Assembly (NCBI GenBank): GCA_020248985.1 | Contig: JADCGL010000012.1 | Coordinates: 31,047-95,046 of the forward strand | Source: Telmatospirillum sp. | GTDB taxonomy: Bacteria; Pseudomonadota; Alphaproteobacteria; CACIAM-22H2 | Direction of reading: 5' to 3' | Length of the DNA: 64,000 nucleotides | Part shown: positions 25,876 through 37,423 of the stretch, piece by piece | Numbering within the stretch: position 1 is the stretch's first letter | Layout of the letters: each line of letters begins with the position of its first letter | Made by a program: the position numbers and the translations under genes | Notes under the pieces: generated by a model | What the model saw: the letters and a program-made list of their open reading frames with translations, nothing else | Database searches by the model: none | Told to the model about the DNA's origin: nothing

Positions 25876-26868
25876 ATGTCTCGAATTTCACGACGCGGCC
25901 TGCTGGCCGGCACCGCAGCAACGGCCGGGTTGCTGGCGGCACCGACCATTGCGCGCGCGCAGGCGACGGCGATCCGGTGGGGCGAAATGCTGGCGCCGAC
26001 GCATCCGCAGGTGCAGATGATCGACCGCATCGCCGCCGAAGTGCGCGAGAAGACCTCGGGCCGCATCGCCATCCAGAATTTCCCGAACGGCCAGCTCGGC
26101 TCGGGCCGCGACATGATGGAAGCGGTGTCGGCGGGGGCCCTGCAGATCACGACCGACGGCGCCGGGGCGCTTGCGGCCTTGCTGCCGGCCTTGTCCGTCA
26201 TCGAAGCGCCCTATCTGTGGCGCGACGCAGCCCACATGGCGAAGGCGGCGACGGCGCCGCAGTTCCTGCGCATGAACAACGATCTCGTGGCACGCCGCAA
26301 CATGCGCCTTGCGGCCATCACCTATTACGGGAAACGGCATCTGACGACGGGCAGCAAAGCCGTGCGCACGCCCGCCGACATGGTCGGCTTCAAACTGCGC
26401 GTTCCGCCGGTCGACGTTTTCCGCGCGATGGCCGAGGCGTGGGGTGCCCAGGCGACGCCGGTCAATTTCAACGAGCTCTATCTTGCCCTCAATCAAGGTG
26501 CGGTCGACGGCCAGGAAAATCCGTTGCCGACGATCCAGAGCGGCAAATTCTTCGAAGTGCAGCGCTTCCTGGTTCTGACCGAACACATCATCACGCCGCG
26601 GCTGGTGATCGTGAACGAAGCGTTCTGGCGCGGCATGGGCAATGCCGACCGCGACATTCTGCAGACGGCGATCGCCAACGGCGCCAAATGGCAGGACGAG
26701 GAACTGCTGGGGCAAGAGGCCGGTCTCGTCGCAACGCTGCGCACCGCCGGGATGACGGTGATCGAGCCCGACATCAAGCTGTTCCGCGACCCCGTGCTGG
26801 CGCGCGTGCCGGCACAGTTTGCCGAGCGTTGGGGCCGCGACACGTTCGAGGCATTGCGCGCGCTATGA
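25876..26868 (+). CDS. TRAP transporter substrate-binding protein (DctP family, Tat-type leader)
   Basis: The 330-aa protein has a twin-arginine leader (RISRRGLLAG) and the DctP fold (FKLRVPPVD, QGAVDGQENPLPT). A Tat leader suggests export after folding. The ATG at 25876 follows GAGGGAGAAG. It overlaps the dctQ start by four bases, unlike the first TRAP system, which has a hairpin gap. The substrate is presumably the carboxylated sugar processed by the DapA-family enzyme. Confidence 0.92.
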   Translation: MSRISRRGLLAGTAATAGLLAAPTIARAQATAIRWGEMLAPTHPQVQMIDRIAAEVREKTSGRIAIQNFPNGQLGSGRDMMEAVSAGALQITTDGAGALAALLPALSVIEAPYLWRDAAHMAKAATAPQFLRMNNDLVARRNMRLAAITYYGKRHLTTGSKAVRTPADMVGFKLRVPPVDVFRAMAEAWGAQATPVNFNELYLALNQGAVDGQENPLPTIQSGKFFEVQRFLVLTEHIITPRLVIVNEAFWRGMGNADRDILQTAIANGAKWQDEELLGQEAGLVATLRTAGMTVIEPDIKLFRDPVLARVPAQFAERWGRDTFEALRAL

Positions 26869-27356
26869 TCGACACGATGCGGCGCGCGGCCGATTTCGGC
26901 TTGCGCGCCGCTGCTTTCGTTCTGCTGATGGCGCTGCTCGGCAGCGTCGTCGCCGGGGTCGTCTCGCGCCAACTTGGCGCACCCCTCCCCTGGACGGACG
27001 AAGCAGCGCAATATCTGCTGGTGTGGACGGGTTTCGTCGGCTGGATGCTCGCCGCGCGCGCGCGCAGCCATATCCGGATCGACGTGATCGTCGATCACCT
27101 GCCGATGCCGGCCCGGCGCGCGGCGGAGATCGCGATCCAGCTCTGCGTGATCGCGCTCGCTTGCGCCATGCTCGTCTACGGACCCGTGCTGGTCGAGCGC
27201 AATCTCGACGTCGAATGGATCAGCGTGCCGCTTTCGGCGGCGCTGCTCTACATCCCCGTGCCGATCGCCGCACTCGCCGTACTGATGCAGGCGTGCGTGC
27301 AGATTTGGGAAGCCGTCCAGGGGCCGGTCGGCCCGCAATCGGTGAAGATGCTATGA
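26865..27356 (+). CDS. TRAP transporter small membrane subunit (DctQ family)
   Basis: The 163-aa protein has four hydrophobic helices and the DctQ pattern WTDEAAQYLLVWTGFVG after helix one. It partners the DctM protein encoded next. ATGA overlaps on both sides tie it to dctP and dctM. Confidence 0.9.
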   Translation: MIDTMRRAADFGLRAAAFVLLMALLGSVVAGVVSRQLGAPLPWTDEAAQYLLVWTGFVGWMLAARARSHIRIDVIVDHLPMPARRAAEIAIQLCVIALACAMLVYGPVLVERNLDVEWISVPLSAALLYIPVPIAALAVLMQACVQIWEAVQGPVGPQSVKML

Positions 27357-28639
27357 TCGAAACGATGAGCTGGATCCTGGCCGGCTGGTTCGCGGCTTTG
27401 ATGCTGGGCGTGCCGCTCTACGTATCGATGGGCGTTGCATCGCTGGTGTTCGTGTTCGCAACCGGCATCACGCCCTCGATCGTGCCGCAGAAAATCGCGC
27501 AGGCGGCAAACTCCTTCCCTTTGCTGGCCGCACCCTTGTTCATCTTGATGGGCAACATCATGAATTCGGGGGGCATCACCGACCGCATCTTCGGCTTCGC
27601 GACGGCTTGCGTCGGATGGCTCCGCGGCGGGCTCTGCCACGCCAATATTCTGGCAAGCGTGATCTTCGCCGGCATGTCGGGCTCGGCCGTCGCCGACGCC
27701 GGCGGCGTGGGAACGCTCGAAATCAAAGCCATGAGAGACGAGGGCTACGACGCCGAAACGGCGGCCGCCATCACGGCTGCTTCGGCGACGATCGGCCCCA
27801 TCATCCCGCCGTCGCTGCCGATGGTCATCTACGGCGTTTCGGCCGACGTTTCGATCGGCGGCCTCTTCCTCGCCGGCGTCATACCGGGATTGCTGATGGC
27901 GGGCGCGTTGATGGCGATGGTGACCTACATTGCGCGCAAGCGCGGCCTGCCGCGCCATCCCTACCCCGGCTTTCGCGGCCTCCTGCGCGCCTATGGCCGC
28001 GCGCATTGGGCGTTGATGACGCCCGTGATCCTCTTCGGCGGCATGGTCGCGGGCATCTTCACCCCCACCGAGGCGGCGGGCGTTGCCACGGTCTATGCCC
28101 TCATCCTCGGCCTGTTCGTCTACCGCGAATTCGATCTGCGCGAATTGCCGCGGATCGCCGCCGAGACGGTCGAAACGACGGGCGTTGTGCTGGCGCTGGT
28201 CATGACGGCCTCGGCTTTGGGCTGGTGCTTGTCGCTGTCGCGCATCCCGCAAACCGTGGGCCCCCAAATCGTGGCCCTCGTCGGCGATCCGTTGGTCTTT
28301 CTGCTGGCCGTCAATCTTCTTCTGTTGGTCGTCGGCTGCTTCATGGAAGCGCTTGCCGCCATGCTGATTCTCATCCCGATCCTCACGCCCGCGGCGGACC
28401 AGTTCGGCATCGATCCGATCCAGTTCGGGCTCGTTTTCGTGCTGAATCTGATGATCGGAACGATTACGCCGCCGGTCGGCGTCGTGCTGTTCGTGACGTC
28501 GAAAATCGCCGGCATCTCTTTTGCGGCAATGTCGCGGGCCATCGTGCCGTGGCTGCTGCCGCTGCTGGCCGTGCTGATGGCGATCACGTTCTGGCCGCCT
28601 TTGACAACGTGGCTGCCGAAACTCATTCTCGGGCGGTAA
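27353..28639 (+). CDS. TRAP transporter large permease subunit (DctM family)
   Basis: The 428-aa multi-helix protein has DctM motifs AGMSGSAVADAGGVG, IGPIIPPSLPMVIYG, FTPTEAAGV and ITPPVGVVLF. It forms the Na+-driven channel with the preceding DctQ. ATG overlaps the dctQ stop. The AGE-family gene follows 17 bases later. Confidence 0.93.
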   Translation: MIETMSWILAGWFAALMLGVPLYVSMGVASLVFVFATGITPSIVPQKIAQAANSFPLLAAPLFILMGNIMNSGGITDRIFGFATACVGWLRGGLCHANILASVIFAGMSGSAVADAGGVGTLEIKAMRDEGYDAETAAAITAASATIGPIIPPSLPMVIYGVSADVSIGGLFLAGVIPGLLMAGALMAMVTYIARKRGLPRHPYPGFRGLLRAYGRAHWALMTPVILFGGMVAGIFTPTEAAGVATVYALILGLFVYREFDLRELPRIAAETVETTGVVLALVMTASALGWCLSLSRIPQTVGPQIVALVGDPLVFLLAVNLLLLVVGCFMEALAAMLILIPILTPAADQFGIDPIQFGLVFVLNLMIGTITPPVGVVLFVTSKIAGISFAAMSRAIVPWLLPLLAVLMAITFWPPLTTWLPKLILGR

Positions 28640-28656
28640 CGTTCCAAGAGGTCGCC

Positions 28657-29862
28657 GTGCAGCCAAACCCGCCCGATTTCCACAGCCGCAAAGCCATCCT
28701 TGCGCATGTGCGCCATACGCTCGATTTCTACCACCCGCGCGCCTACGATCCGAGCGGCGGCTTTTTCCAATTTCTCAAAGACGACGGCATGGTCTACGAC
28801 GCGCAGACGCGCCATCTCGTGAGCAGCACGCGCTACGTGTTCTTGTGGGCGATGGCCGCACGACATTTTCCCGAGAGCCAAGCCTATCGGGACAATACGC
28901 GCCATGCGGTCGAATTCCTGCGCCGCGCGCATCGCAATCCGGCGACAGGCGGCTATGCGTGGCAGCTGCGCTGGCAGAACGGAACTGCGCAGATTCTCGA
29001 CGCGACGAACCATTGCTACGGCCTCGCCTTCGTGCTGCTCGCCTACGCGCATGCGGCAATGGCCGGCGTCTCGGAAGCGCGCGTATGGCTCGAGGAAACC
29101 TTCGCGCTCATGGAGCAGCGTTTTTGGACGCCTGAGGCCGGTCTCTATGCCGACGAAGCGACCGCCGATTGGCAGCTGCTGCCCTATCGCGGCCAAAACG
29201 CCAACATGCATGCGACCGAGGCGTGCCTCGCCGCGTTCGAGGCGACGGGCGACACGAAATATCTCGACCGTGCGGAGCGCGTGGCTTCCAACATCGTGCA
29301 GCGGCAAGCGGCACTGACCGACGGGCTGATGATCTGGGAGCACTACAAAAGCGACTGGTCGGTCGATTGGGACTACAACCGAAACGACATGACCAACATC
29401 TTCCGGCCATGGGGCTACCAGCCGGGCCATTTCACCGAGTGGGCAAAGCTGCTGATCTTGATCGAGCAGCAGCGCCCCCTGCCCTGGCTCTTGCCCAAAG
29501 CCGAAGCGCTGTTCGCCGCCGCCTTCCGGCACGCATGGGACGACACGCATGGCGGCCTCTATTACGGTTTTGCCCCCGACTTTTCGATCTGCGACGACCG
29601 CAAATACCATTGGGTCCAGTGCGAAAGCATGGCGACGGCCGCCGTCCTCGCGCACCGCACGGGCAAACCAGAGTATTGGGCTTGGTACGACCGCCTCTGG
29701 GCCTATTGCTGGCGCCATTGGATCGACCACAAGCATGGCGCTTGGTTCCGGCTTTTGACGCGCGCGAACGTCAACACGACCGACGAGAAGAGTCCCGCAG
29801 GCAAGGTCGACTACCACACGACCGGTGCCTGCTACGAAATTCTCAAAACGCTGAAGGCCTAG
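28657..29862 (+). CDS. N-acylglucosamine 2-epimerase (AGE)-family sugar epimerase/isomerase
   Basis: The 401-aa (alpha/alpha)6-barrel protein starts at GTG 28657, with AAGAGG (28646-28651) as ribosome-binding site; no suitable ATG exists. AGE-family landmarks are GYAWQLRWQNG, NANMHATEA, the His in QPGHFTEWAKLL and KYHWVQCESM. The family interconverts aldoses and ketoses or epimerises at C2 (mannose isomerase, cellobiose epimerase, GlcNAc epimerase). With a PfkB kinase next door, mannose-to-fructose isomerisation followed by phosphorylation is a reasonable guess. Confidence 0.87.
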   Translation: MQPNPPDFHSRKAILAHVRHTLDFYHPRAYDPSGGFFQFLKDDGMVYDAQTRHLVSSTRYVFLWAMAARHFPESQAYRDNTRHAVEFLRRAHRNPATGGYAWQLRWQNGTAQILDATNHCYGLAFVLLAYAHAAMAGVSEARVWLEETFALMEQRFWTPEAGLYADEATADWQLLPYRGQNANMHATEACLAAFEATGDTKYLDRAERVASNIVQRQAALTDGLMIWEHYKSDWSVDWDYNRNDMTNIFRPWGYQPGHFTEWAKLLILIEQQRPLPWLLPKAEALFAAAFRHAWDDTHGGLYYGFAPDFSICDDRKYHWVQCESMATAAVLAHRTGKPEYWAWYDRLWAYCWRHWIDHKHGAWFRLLTRANVNTTDEKSPAGKVDYHTTGACYEILKTLKA

Positions 29863-29866
29863 CGCT

Positions 29867-30793
29867 ATGGCGCAAGCGCTTCCTCGTTTTGTCGCCGTCG
29901 GCGAAGCGCTGACCGATCTCATTCGCATCGGCGACGAGAATTGGGTCAGCAAGGTCGGCGGTTCGACCTGGAATGTCGCGCGCGCGGCGAGCGCGCTTGG
30001 CATCGACAGCGCGTTCGCCGGTGCGATCAGCCGCTGCTGGTTCGGCGACGCCTTGCGGCGCGCGAACGCAGCCGCCGGGCTCGATCCGCGCTTTTTGCAG
30101 CGCGTCGACCGTTCGCCGCTGCTCGCGATCGTCTTCGAAACCGCACCGCCGCGCTATTCCTTCGTCGGCGACAACAGCGCGGACTTGCATTTCGATCCAG
30201 CACTGCTGCCCGAGGGCTGGATGCCGGCCGCCGCATGGGTGCATTTCGGCGGCATCAGCCTCGCCCGTCCGCCGCTGTCCGACCGGCTCGTCGCTTTGGC
30301 GACGGCGCTGCACGCGGCGGGTGTCGCGATCAGCTACGATCCCAACTTCCGCAACGCGATGGACGCCCGCTACACCCCGACCTTCGAGCGCATGTGTCGT
30401 CTTGCGCAAACGATCAAGCTGTCCGACGAGGATCTGGTCGGCCTCACCGGAACGACCGATCCGATGGGCACGCTTGAACACCTGCGCGCCTGGAACCCGC
30501 AGGCTTGGTGGCTTTACACGAGAGGTGCGGCGGGTGCCGATCTCTTCACGCCGGACGGCCATTGGCGCGCGCGTGCACCCGCGATCGCCGTGGTCGATAC
30601 GGTGGGTGCCGGGGACGCTTGCATCGCAGGGCTTCTTGCCAGCCGAATGCTGCGGCAAGACGGCGATCCCGCATCGCATCTTGCATTCGCCGTCGCGGCC
30701 GGGGCAGCTGCCTGCCAGACCGCAGGTGCCGCACCCCCATCGCGCGACGCCGTTGGATCGCTCGCGGAACGCACAAAGGCAGAAGCGGTTTAG
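29867..30793 (+). CDS. PfkB-family carbohydrate kinase (fructokinase-like)
   Basis: The 308-aa kinase has the N-terminal signature GEALTDLIRI, the GG motif KVGGSTWNVARAASALG and the anion-hole/catalytic motif DTVGAGDACIAG with the base Asp. It phosphorylates a sugar with ATP in the cytoplasm. It begins 4 bases after the AGE-family gene and is last in the operon. Fructose or 2-keto-3-deoxygluconate are the likeliest substrates. Confidence 0.88.
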   Translation: MAQALPRFVAVGEALTDLIRIGDENWVSKVGGSTWNVARAASALGIDSAFAGAISRCWFGDALRRANAAAGLDPRFLQRVDRSPLLAIVFETAPPRYSFVGDNSADLHFDPALLPEGWMPAAAWVHFGGISLARPPLSDRLVALATALHAAGVAISYDPNFRNAMDARYTPTFERMCRLAQTIKLSDEDLVGLTGTTDPMGTLEHLRAWNPQAWWLYTRGAAGADLFTPDGHWRARAPAIAVVDTVGAGDACIAGLLASRMLRQDGDPASHLAFAVAAGAAACQTAGAAPPSRDAVGSLAERTKAEAV

Positions 30794-30850
30794 ATTCGGG
30801 CTAAGCCGCGCGCGGCCCGCGCCAATTGCGCGCAGGCGGAACCGGCAAGA

Positions 30851-30926
30851 TGGTGGGCGCTGTAGGGCTCGAACCTACGACCCGGTGATTAAGAGTCACC
30901 TGCTCTACCAACTGAGCTAAGCGCCC
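30851..30926 (-). tRNA. tRNA-Lys (anticodon CTT)
   Basis: The minus strand reads GGGCGCTTAGCTCAGTTGGT, a G-G-T-G-A/T-C-A-C-C anticodon stem around loop CTCTTAA, and a GTTCGAGCC T-loop. It ends in an encoded CCA (30853-30851). All four arms pair and the gene is 76 bases long. Anticodon CTT reads AAG codons. It lies just downstream of mrdA and converges with the kinase gene. Confidence 0.97.
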
Positions 30927-30989
30927 TCGCCGAAGCGAAGAAGAGGGCGCCGTATAGCAAAGCGTCCGGCCCTTGTCGAGAACGAATCT

Positions 30990-32864
30990 TCACGCCCCCT
31001 GCGCCAAGCGTGGGCCGGTCGCGGGCTGGCGCAATTTGTCGCGTTTCATGGCCTCGTGCAGCAGATCGCGCGCGATCGGTGCGGCCACAGCCGAGCCGCC
31101 GCCGCCATGTTCGACGATGACCGAAATCGCGAAGCGCGGCTGCTCCACCGGCCCGTAGCCGACGAACAAAGCATGGTCGCGTTCGCGCCACGGCACTTGG
31201 TCCGGCTTGCGCAGGCCCACGCGCCGCTCTTCTTCGGTGATGCGGCGCACCTGCGAGGTCCCGGTTTTGCCGCCATAGGCGTAGGCGGCGTCGAGAATGC
31301 GCGCCCGGAAGGCCGTGCCGCGCGGATCGTTGGTGACCCCACGCATAGCCCGCAGCATCAGCGCCAGATGCGGCTGCGACACGCCGATCGGCGCGAAGTT
31401 TCCGGCCGGACGCTCAACCATGCGCCGATCCTGCACGAGATCGCGCGTGAGGTGCGGCACCACGGCATAGCCGCCATTCACGAGGCGGGCGGTCATCGTC
31501 GCGAGCTGCAGGGGCGTTGCCAGCACGTAGCCCTGCCCGATCGACGCCACCAGCGATTCGCCCTGCGCCCAGCCTTTGCCGGTGCGCGCGAGCTTCCAGG
31601 CCCGCGTCGGAATGATGCCGGCACGCTCGCCCGGCAGGTCGATCGACAGCGTCTGGCCAAGGCCGAAGCGCCGCGCCATGTCGGCCATGCGGTCGGCACC
31701 CAAGCGCCGGCCCATCTCGTAGAAATAGACGTCGCAGGACTGCATCAGCGCGTCGATCATGTCGACGCCGCCATGCCCGCCTTTTTTCCAGCAATGGAAA
31801 CGGTTATCGCCGAGATCCATGTGGCCGGGGCAGCCGACGCGCATTTCCGGCGCCACGCCGTTTTCGAGGGCGGCCAGGGCCACCATCATCTTGTAGGTCG
31901 AGCCCGGCGAATACATGCCCGACACGGCTTTGTTGGTCAGCGGTGCGCGATGGTTGTTCAGCAATGCACGCCAGGCCGGGCCCGAAATGCCGCGCGCGAA
32001 TTCGTGCGGATCGTAGCTCGGGTGCGAGGCCAGCACCAAAACGTCGCCGTTCGTCACATCCATCATGACGGCGGCGGCGCTTTCCTCTTTGGCGAGGCGC
32101 GCGGCCGTCATGATCTGCAGCTCCGCATCGATCGTCAGCGTGACGTCGGCACCGGGCTCGCCCTCGTTGCGCGACAGCTCGCGGATCGGCCGGCCGAGCG
32201 CGTTGACCTCGAGCTGCGTATTGCCGGCCCGACCGCGCATCGCAAGGTCGTACACACGTTCGATGCCGTTGCGGCCGACGCGGAAATCGGGGAGTTCCAG
32301 AAGCGGATCGCCGGTGAGATCCGCCTCGGCAGGCGGGGCCACATAGCCGATCAGATGGGCCATGCGCTCGCCTTGCGGATAGAGCCGCGTCGAGCCCACA
32401 TCGATCATCACGCCGGGCAGATCGGGCGCGTTGACCGCGATGCGGCTCACGTCCTCCCAGCTCAGATTCTCTTTGACCGTGGTCGGCAGGAATTTGCGTT
32501 TGCGCGCCACCTCGCGCATCACGCGCCGCCGCTCGGCCTCCGAGATCGGCACGATTTCGGACAGCGTGTCGAGCGTGGCCGGAATCGAGCCGGTCTGCTC
32601 GGCCACGAGCACCACGCGGTAATTGAGCTGGTTGTCGGCCAGCACGGTGCCGTCGCGGTCGAGGATGCGGCCGCGCGGCGGGGCCAGCAGCCGCAGATTG
32701 ATGCGGTTGTCGTCGGCCATCATGCGGTACTTGTCGGCCTCGACGACCTGCAAATAGTACATGCGCGAACCCAGCACGCCGAGCAAAGCGAGCTTGCCCG
32801 CCGCCAGAAGCGCGAGGCGGCGGGTGAAACTGCGCTGCCGGTTGGGATCGTTGCGGCTCAGCAT
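30990..32864 (-). CDS. mrdA: Penicillin-binding protein 2 (peptidoglycan transpeptidase MrdA)
   Basis: The 624-aa protein has an N-terminal membrane anchor, a PBP dimerisation domain (RGRILDRDGTVLADN) and a transpeptidase domain with the nucleophile in SPGSTYK near residue 320 and KTG in GGKTGTSQV near 533. It cross-links peptidoglycan during cell elongation with MreBCD and RodA. It follows mreD by 9 bases. The usual rodA partner is not next to it: the tRNA comes next. Confidence 0.96.
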   Translation of the reverse strand: MLSRNDPNRQRSFTRRLALLAAGKLALLGVLGSRMYYLQVVEADKYRMMADDNRINLRLLAPPRGRILDRDGTVLADNQLNYRVVLVAEQTGSIPATLDTLSEIVPISEAERRRVMREVARKRKFLPTTVKENLSWEDVSRIAVNAPDLPGVMIDVGSTRLYPQGERMAHLIGYVAPPAEADLTGDPLLELPDFRVGRNGIERVYDLAMRGRAGNTQLEVNALGRPIRELSRNEGEPGADVTLTIDAELQIMTAARLAKEESAAAVMMDVTNGDVLVLASHPSYDPHEFARGISGPAWRALLNNHRAPLTNKAVSGMYSPGSTYKMMVALAALENGVAPEMRVGCPGHMDLGDNRFHCWKKGGHGGVDMIDALMQSCDVYFYEMGRRLGADRMADMARRFGLGQTLSIDLPGERAGIIPTRAWKLARTGKGWAQGESLVASIGQGYVLATPLQLATMTARLVNGGYAVVPHLTRDLVQDRRMVERPAGNFAPIGVSQPHLALMLRAMRGVTNDPRGTAFRARILDAAYAYGGKTGTSQVRRITEEERRVGLRKPDQVPWRERDHALFVGYGPVEQPRFAISVIVEHGGGGSAVAAPIARDLLHEAMKRDKLRQPATGPRLAQGA

Positions 32865-32873
32865 CGTGCGGCC

Positions 32874-33389
32874 TCAGCTCCCGCCAAGGAAAAGGCGCTG
32901 CATGCGGCCCAGCAAGGCGGCAAGGGCGGGATAGAGGGCGATCGTCAGTGCAAACTGCGAGAGCCAGATCGGCCAACCCGGCAGCCCGCCGCGGAACGCG
33001 AACCCAAGAACCGCCGCGAGCAGCTGGGCGCCGAACGCCACGATCACGAAGGCGAGCCACACGAGCCAGAAGGCCTTGCCGCGAAACACCTTGTGCTGCG
33101 CCATGATCGTGGCCTGCACGAGCAGCAGCACGAAGGCGTTAAGGCCGACGAGGCCGCCCGACAAAGCGTCGGCGAACAAGCCGATCAAGAACACGCCCCA
33201 CGCCGGAAACAGATCCGGCCGGTGGACGGTCCAGTAGAAGACCGACATCAGCGCGAAATTGGGCGCGAGCACGGCGTATTCCGGGATCGGCACGGGGACA
33301 ACCGAGAGCGCCACGACGAGCAGGCTCAAAGCGGCAGGCAATGCCCGTTTGACGAGACGGTCGAACTGGGCGAGAGCGGCCACGACCAT
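32874..33389 (-). CDS. mreD: Rod shape-determining protein MreD
   Basis: The 171-aa hydrophobic protein has about five membrane helices and the MreD-type segment FPAWGVFLIGLFADALSGG. It bridges the cytoplasmic MreB filament and the wall synthases. ATG 33389 lies 13 bases after the mreC stop; the frame extends upstream only through mreC sequence. Confidence 0.9.
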   Translation of the reverse strand: MVVAALAQFDRLVKRALPAALSLLVVALSVVPVPIPEYAVLAPNFALMSVFYWTVHRPDLFPAWGVFLIGLFADALSGGLVGLNAFVLLLVQATIMAQHKVFRGKAFWLVWLAFVIVAFGAQLLAAVLGFAFRGGLPGWPIWLSQFALTIALYPALAALLGRMQRLFLGGS

Positions 33390-33402
33390 CGGGGCAGCCC
33401 CG

Positions 33403-34281
33403 CTAGCGCCCGCGCCGCGATTGCGGCGGCGGGGCGGCCATCGGCAAGGTGCCGCCGGTGCCGTAATCGACCACGCGCAGATAGTCGAGGCGGTGGAAAT
33501 CGACATAGGGCTTCACGCGCACGCCCTGCTCGCCGTTCTGCACGACCACGCCGACCGGCAAACCCGGCGGGAATACGCCGCCATGGCCCGAGGTGACGAT
33601 GCGGTCGCCGATCTGCGGCCGCGCACCCGACGACAAAAACACGAGCCGCGGCAGGTCCGAATTGTCGCCGTCGACGATGGCGCGATCGCGCGAGCCTTCG
33701 ATCATCACCGGCACGTGGCTGTTGAGGTCGGTCAGCAGCAGCACGCGCGCCGAGCGTTCGCCCACTTCGCCCACGCGGCCGACGAGCCCGTCGGGCGACA
33801 AGGCCGTGTGGCCCTTGGCGATGCCGTCGCGGGCACCTGCCGCGATCAGCACCGAGCGGACGAAGGCGCCGCCGGCATCGGCCACCACGCGGGCGGTCAC
33901 GTATGTGAAGCTTGCTTCGGTCGAGGCCCGCACCGTATCGCGCAAGGCCCGGTTCTCGGCTTCGAGATTGCGGGCGACCTGCTGCCAATGCATCAGCATG
34001 TTGTTCTGTTCGCGCAGGCGAACATTCTCGGCATGCACCGCGAGCAGGCCGCGGACATTGTCGGCGAACTCGTTGGCCGTGTGCACGGGCCGGGCGGCCG
34101 CGTCGAGCAAGGGGACCACCGCATCGGCCACGAGCATGCGCCCGCGCTCGATGAACGGCGCCTCGGCTTTGCCGAGAACCATCAGCCCGGCCGCAAGTCC
34201 CACCAGCCCCAGAAACGCCGTGCGCTGGGCGAGCACCCGCATCGGGGCAGCCAGCTTCAGGACGGGTCCGGGACGCTTCAT
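33403..34281 (-). CDS. mreC: Rod shape-determining protein MreC
   Basis: The 292-aa protein has one N-terminal membrane helix, a coiled-coil near residues 65-100 (ENVRLREQNNMLMHWQQV) and the beta-rich periplasmic MreC domain (VGRVGEVGERSARVLLLTD). It links MreB to PBP2. It lies 7 bases after mreB in the standard mreBCD order. Confidence 0.94.
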   Translation of the reverse strand: MKRPGPVLKLAAPMRVLAQRTAFLGLVGLAAGLMVLGKAEAPFIERGRMLVADAVVPLLDAAARPVHTANEFADNVRGLLAVHAENVRLREQNNMLMHWQQVARNLEAENRALRDTVRASTEASFTYVTARVVADAGGAFVRSVLIAAGARDGIAKGHTALSPDGLVGRVGEVGERSARVLLLTDLNSHVPVMIEGSRDRAIVDGDNSDLPRLVFLSSGARPQIGDRIVTSGHGGVFPPGLPVGVVVQNGEQGVRVKPYVDFHRLDYLRVVDYGTGGTLPMAAPPPQSRRGR

Positions 34282-34288
34282 GGGCGGC

Positions 34289-36980
<2,692 letters not shown>

Positions 36981-37423
36981 CGCGGCGAATCCTTGAAAAG
37001 CCTGTGGATAACGCAAATTCCACGCAAGGGGGAAGGTTAACAGAGATAGCCCCAATCTGACCAGCGATGGGCAGGCCAGCACCGCGAAACCGGCCCGCCG
37101 CCGCAAATTTTAGCGCGACATATGCGCGACATCGACGCGCCGCCGATGCAACACAGGCGCAACATCGACGCGTCTGATTTTTAACTAAACATCTGAAAAA
37201 CAAAGAAATGTCGCGCAGGTTTCGGCAAAAACCCATCTGTTGCGCACGGGCCGAAATACGCTCTTCACTTGTCAAACAGCGCCCGGCCCGGATGCAAAGC
37301 CGATCTGTCGAGGCTACGCCAGAAACTGGAATAAAACAAGAACAGATGTCATGCAAAGATGTTTGACCATGTCCGTGATTTCTGGACCGATGGGGCAAGC
37401 TTTTCCCCATCCTCGGAGGCGCC
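36981..37423. promoter_or_regulatory. Divergent intergenic region between leuA and the MBL-fold gene
   Basis: This 443-base stretch has no convincing gene. It contains two 14-base direct repeats, GCGACATCGACGCG (37126-37139) and GCAACATCGACGCG (37159-37172), spaced 33 bases apart (about three helical turns) on the leuA side. Next comes an AT-rich segment (37175-37210) and, near the plus-strand gene, a 7-bp inverted repeat (37389-37395/37405-37411) followed by GGAGG at 37415-37419. The leuA promoter should lie here. I see no leader peptide with a terminator that would show attenuation. Confidence 0.5.

Noticed and set aside
24218..30793. Sialic-acid catabolic cluster (NanA-like, AGE, kinase, TRAP)
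   Set aside because: The gene set looks similar, but the kinase is PfkB rather than ROK, NagA/NagB are missing, and the DapA-family protein lacks clear NanA-specific features.
31056..33596. 846-aa plus-strand open frame opposite mrdA/mreD
   Set aside because: Composition is His/Arg-rich and unlike a protein family; real genes on the other strand explain it.
36981..37106. Leu-rich 42-codon in-frame extension upstream of leuA as a leader peptide
   Set aside because: It has no stop before leuA and no terminator/antiterminator pair is visible, so attenuation by a leader peptide is not supported.
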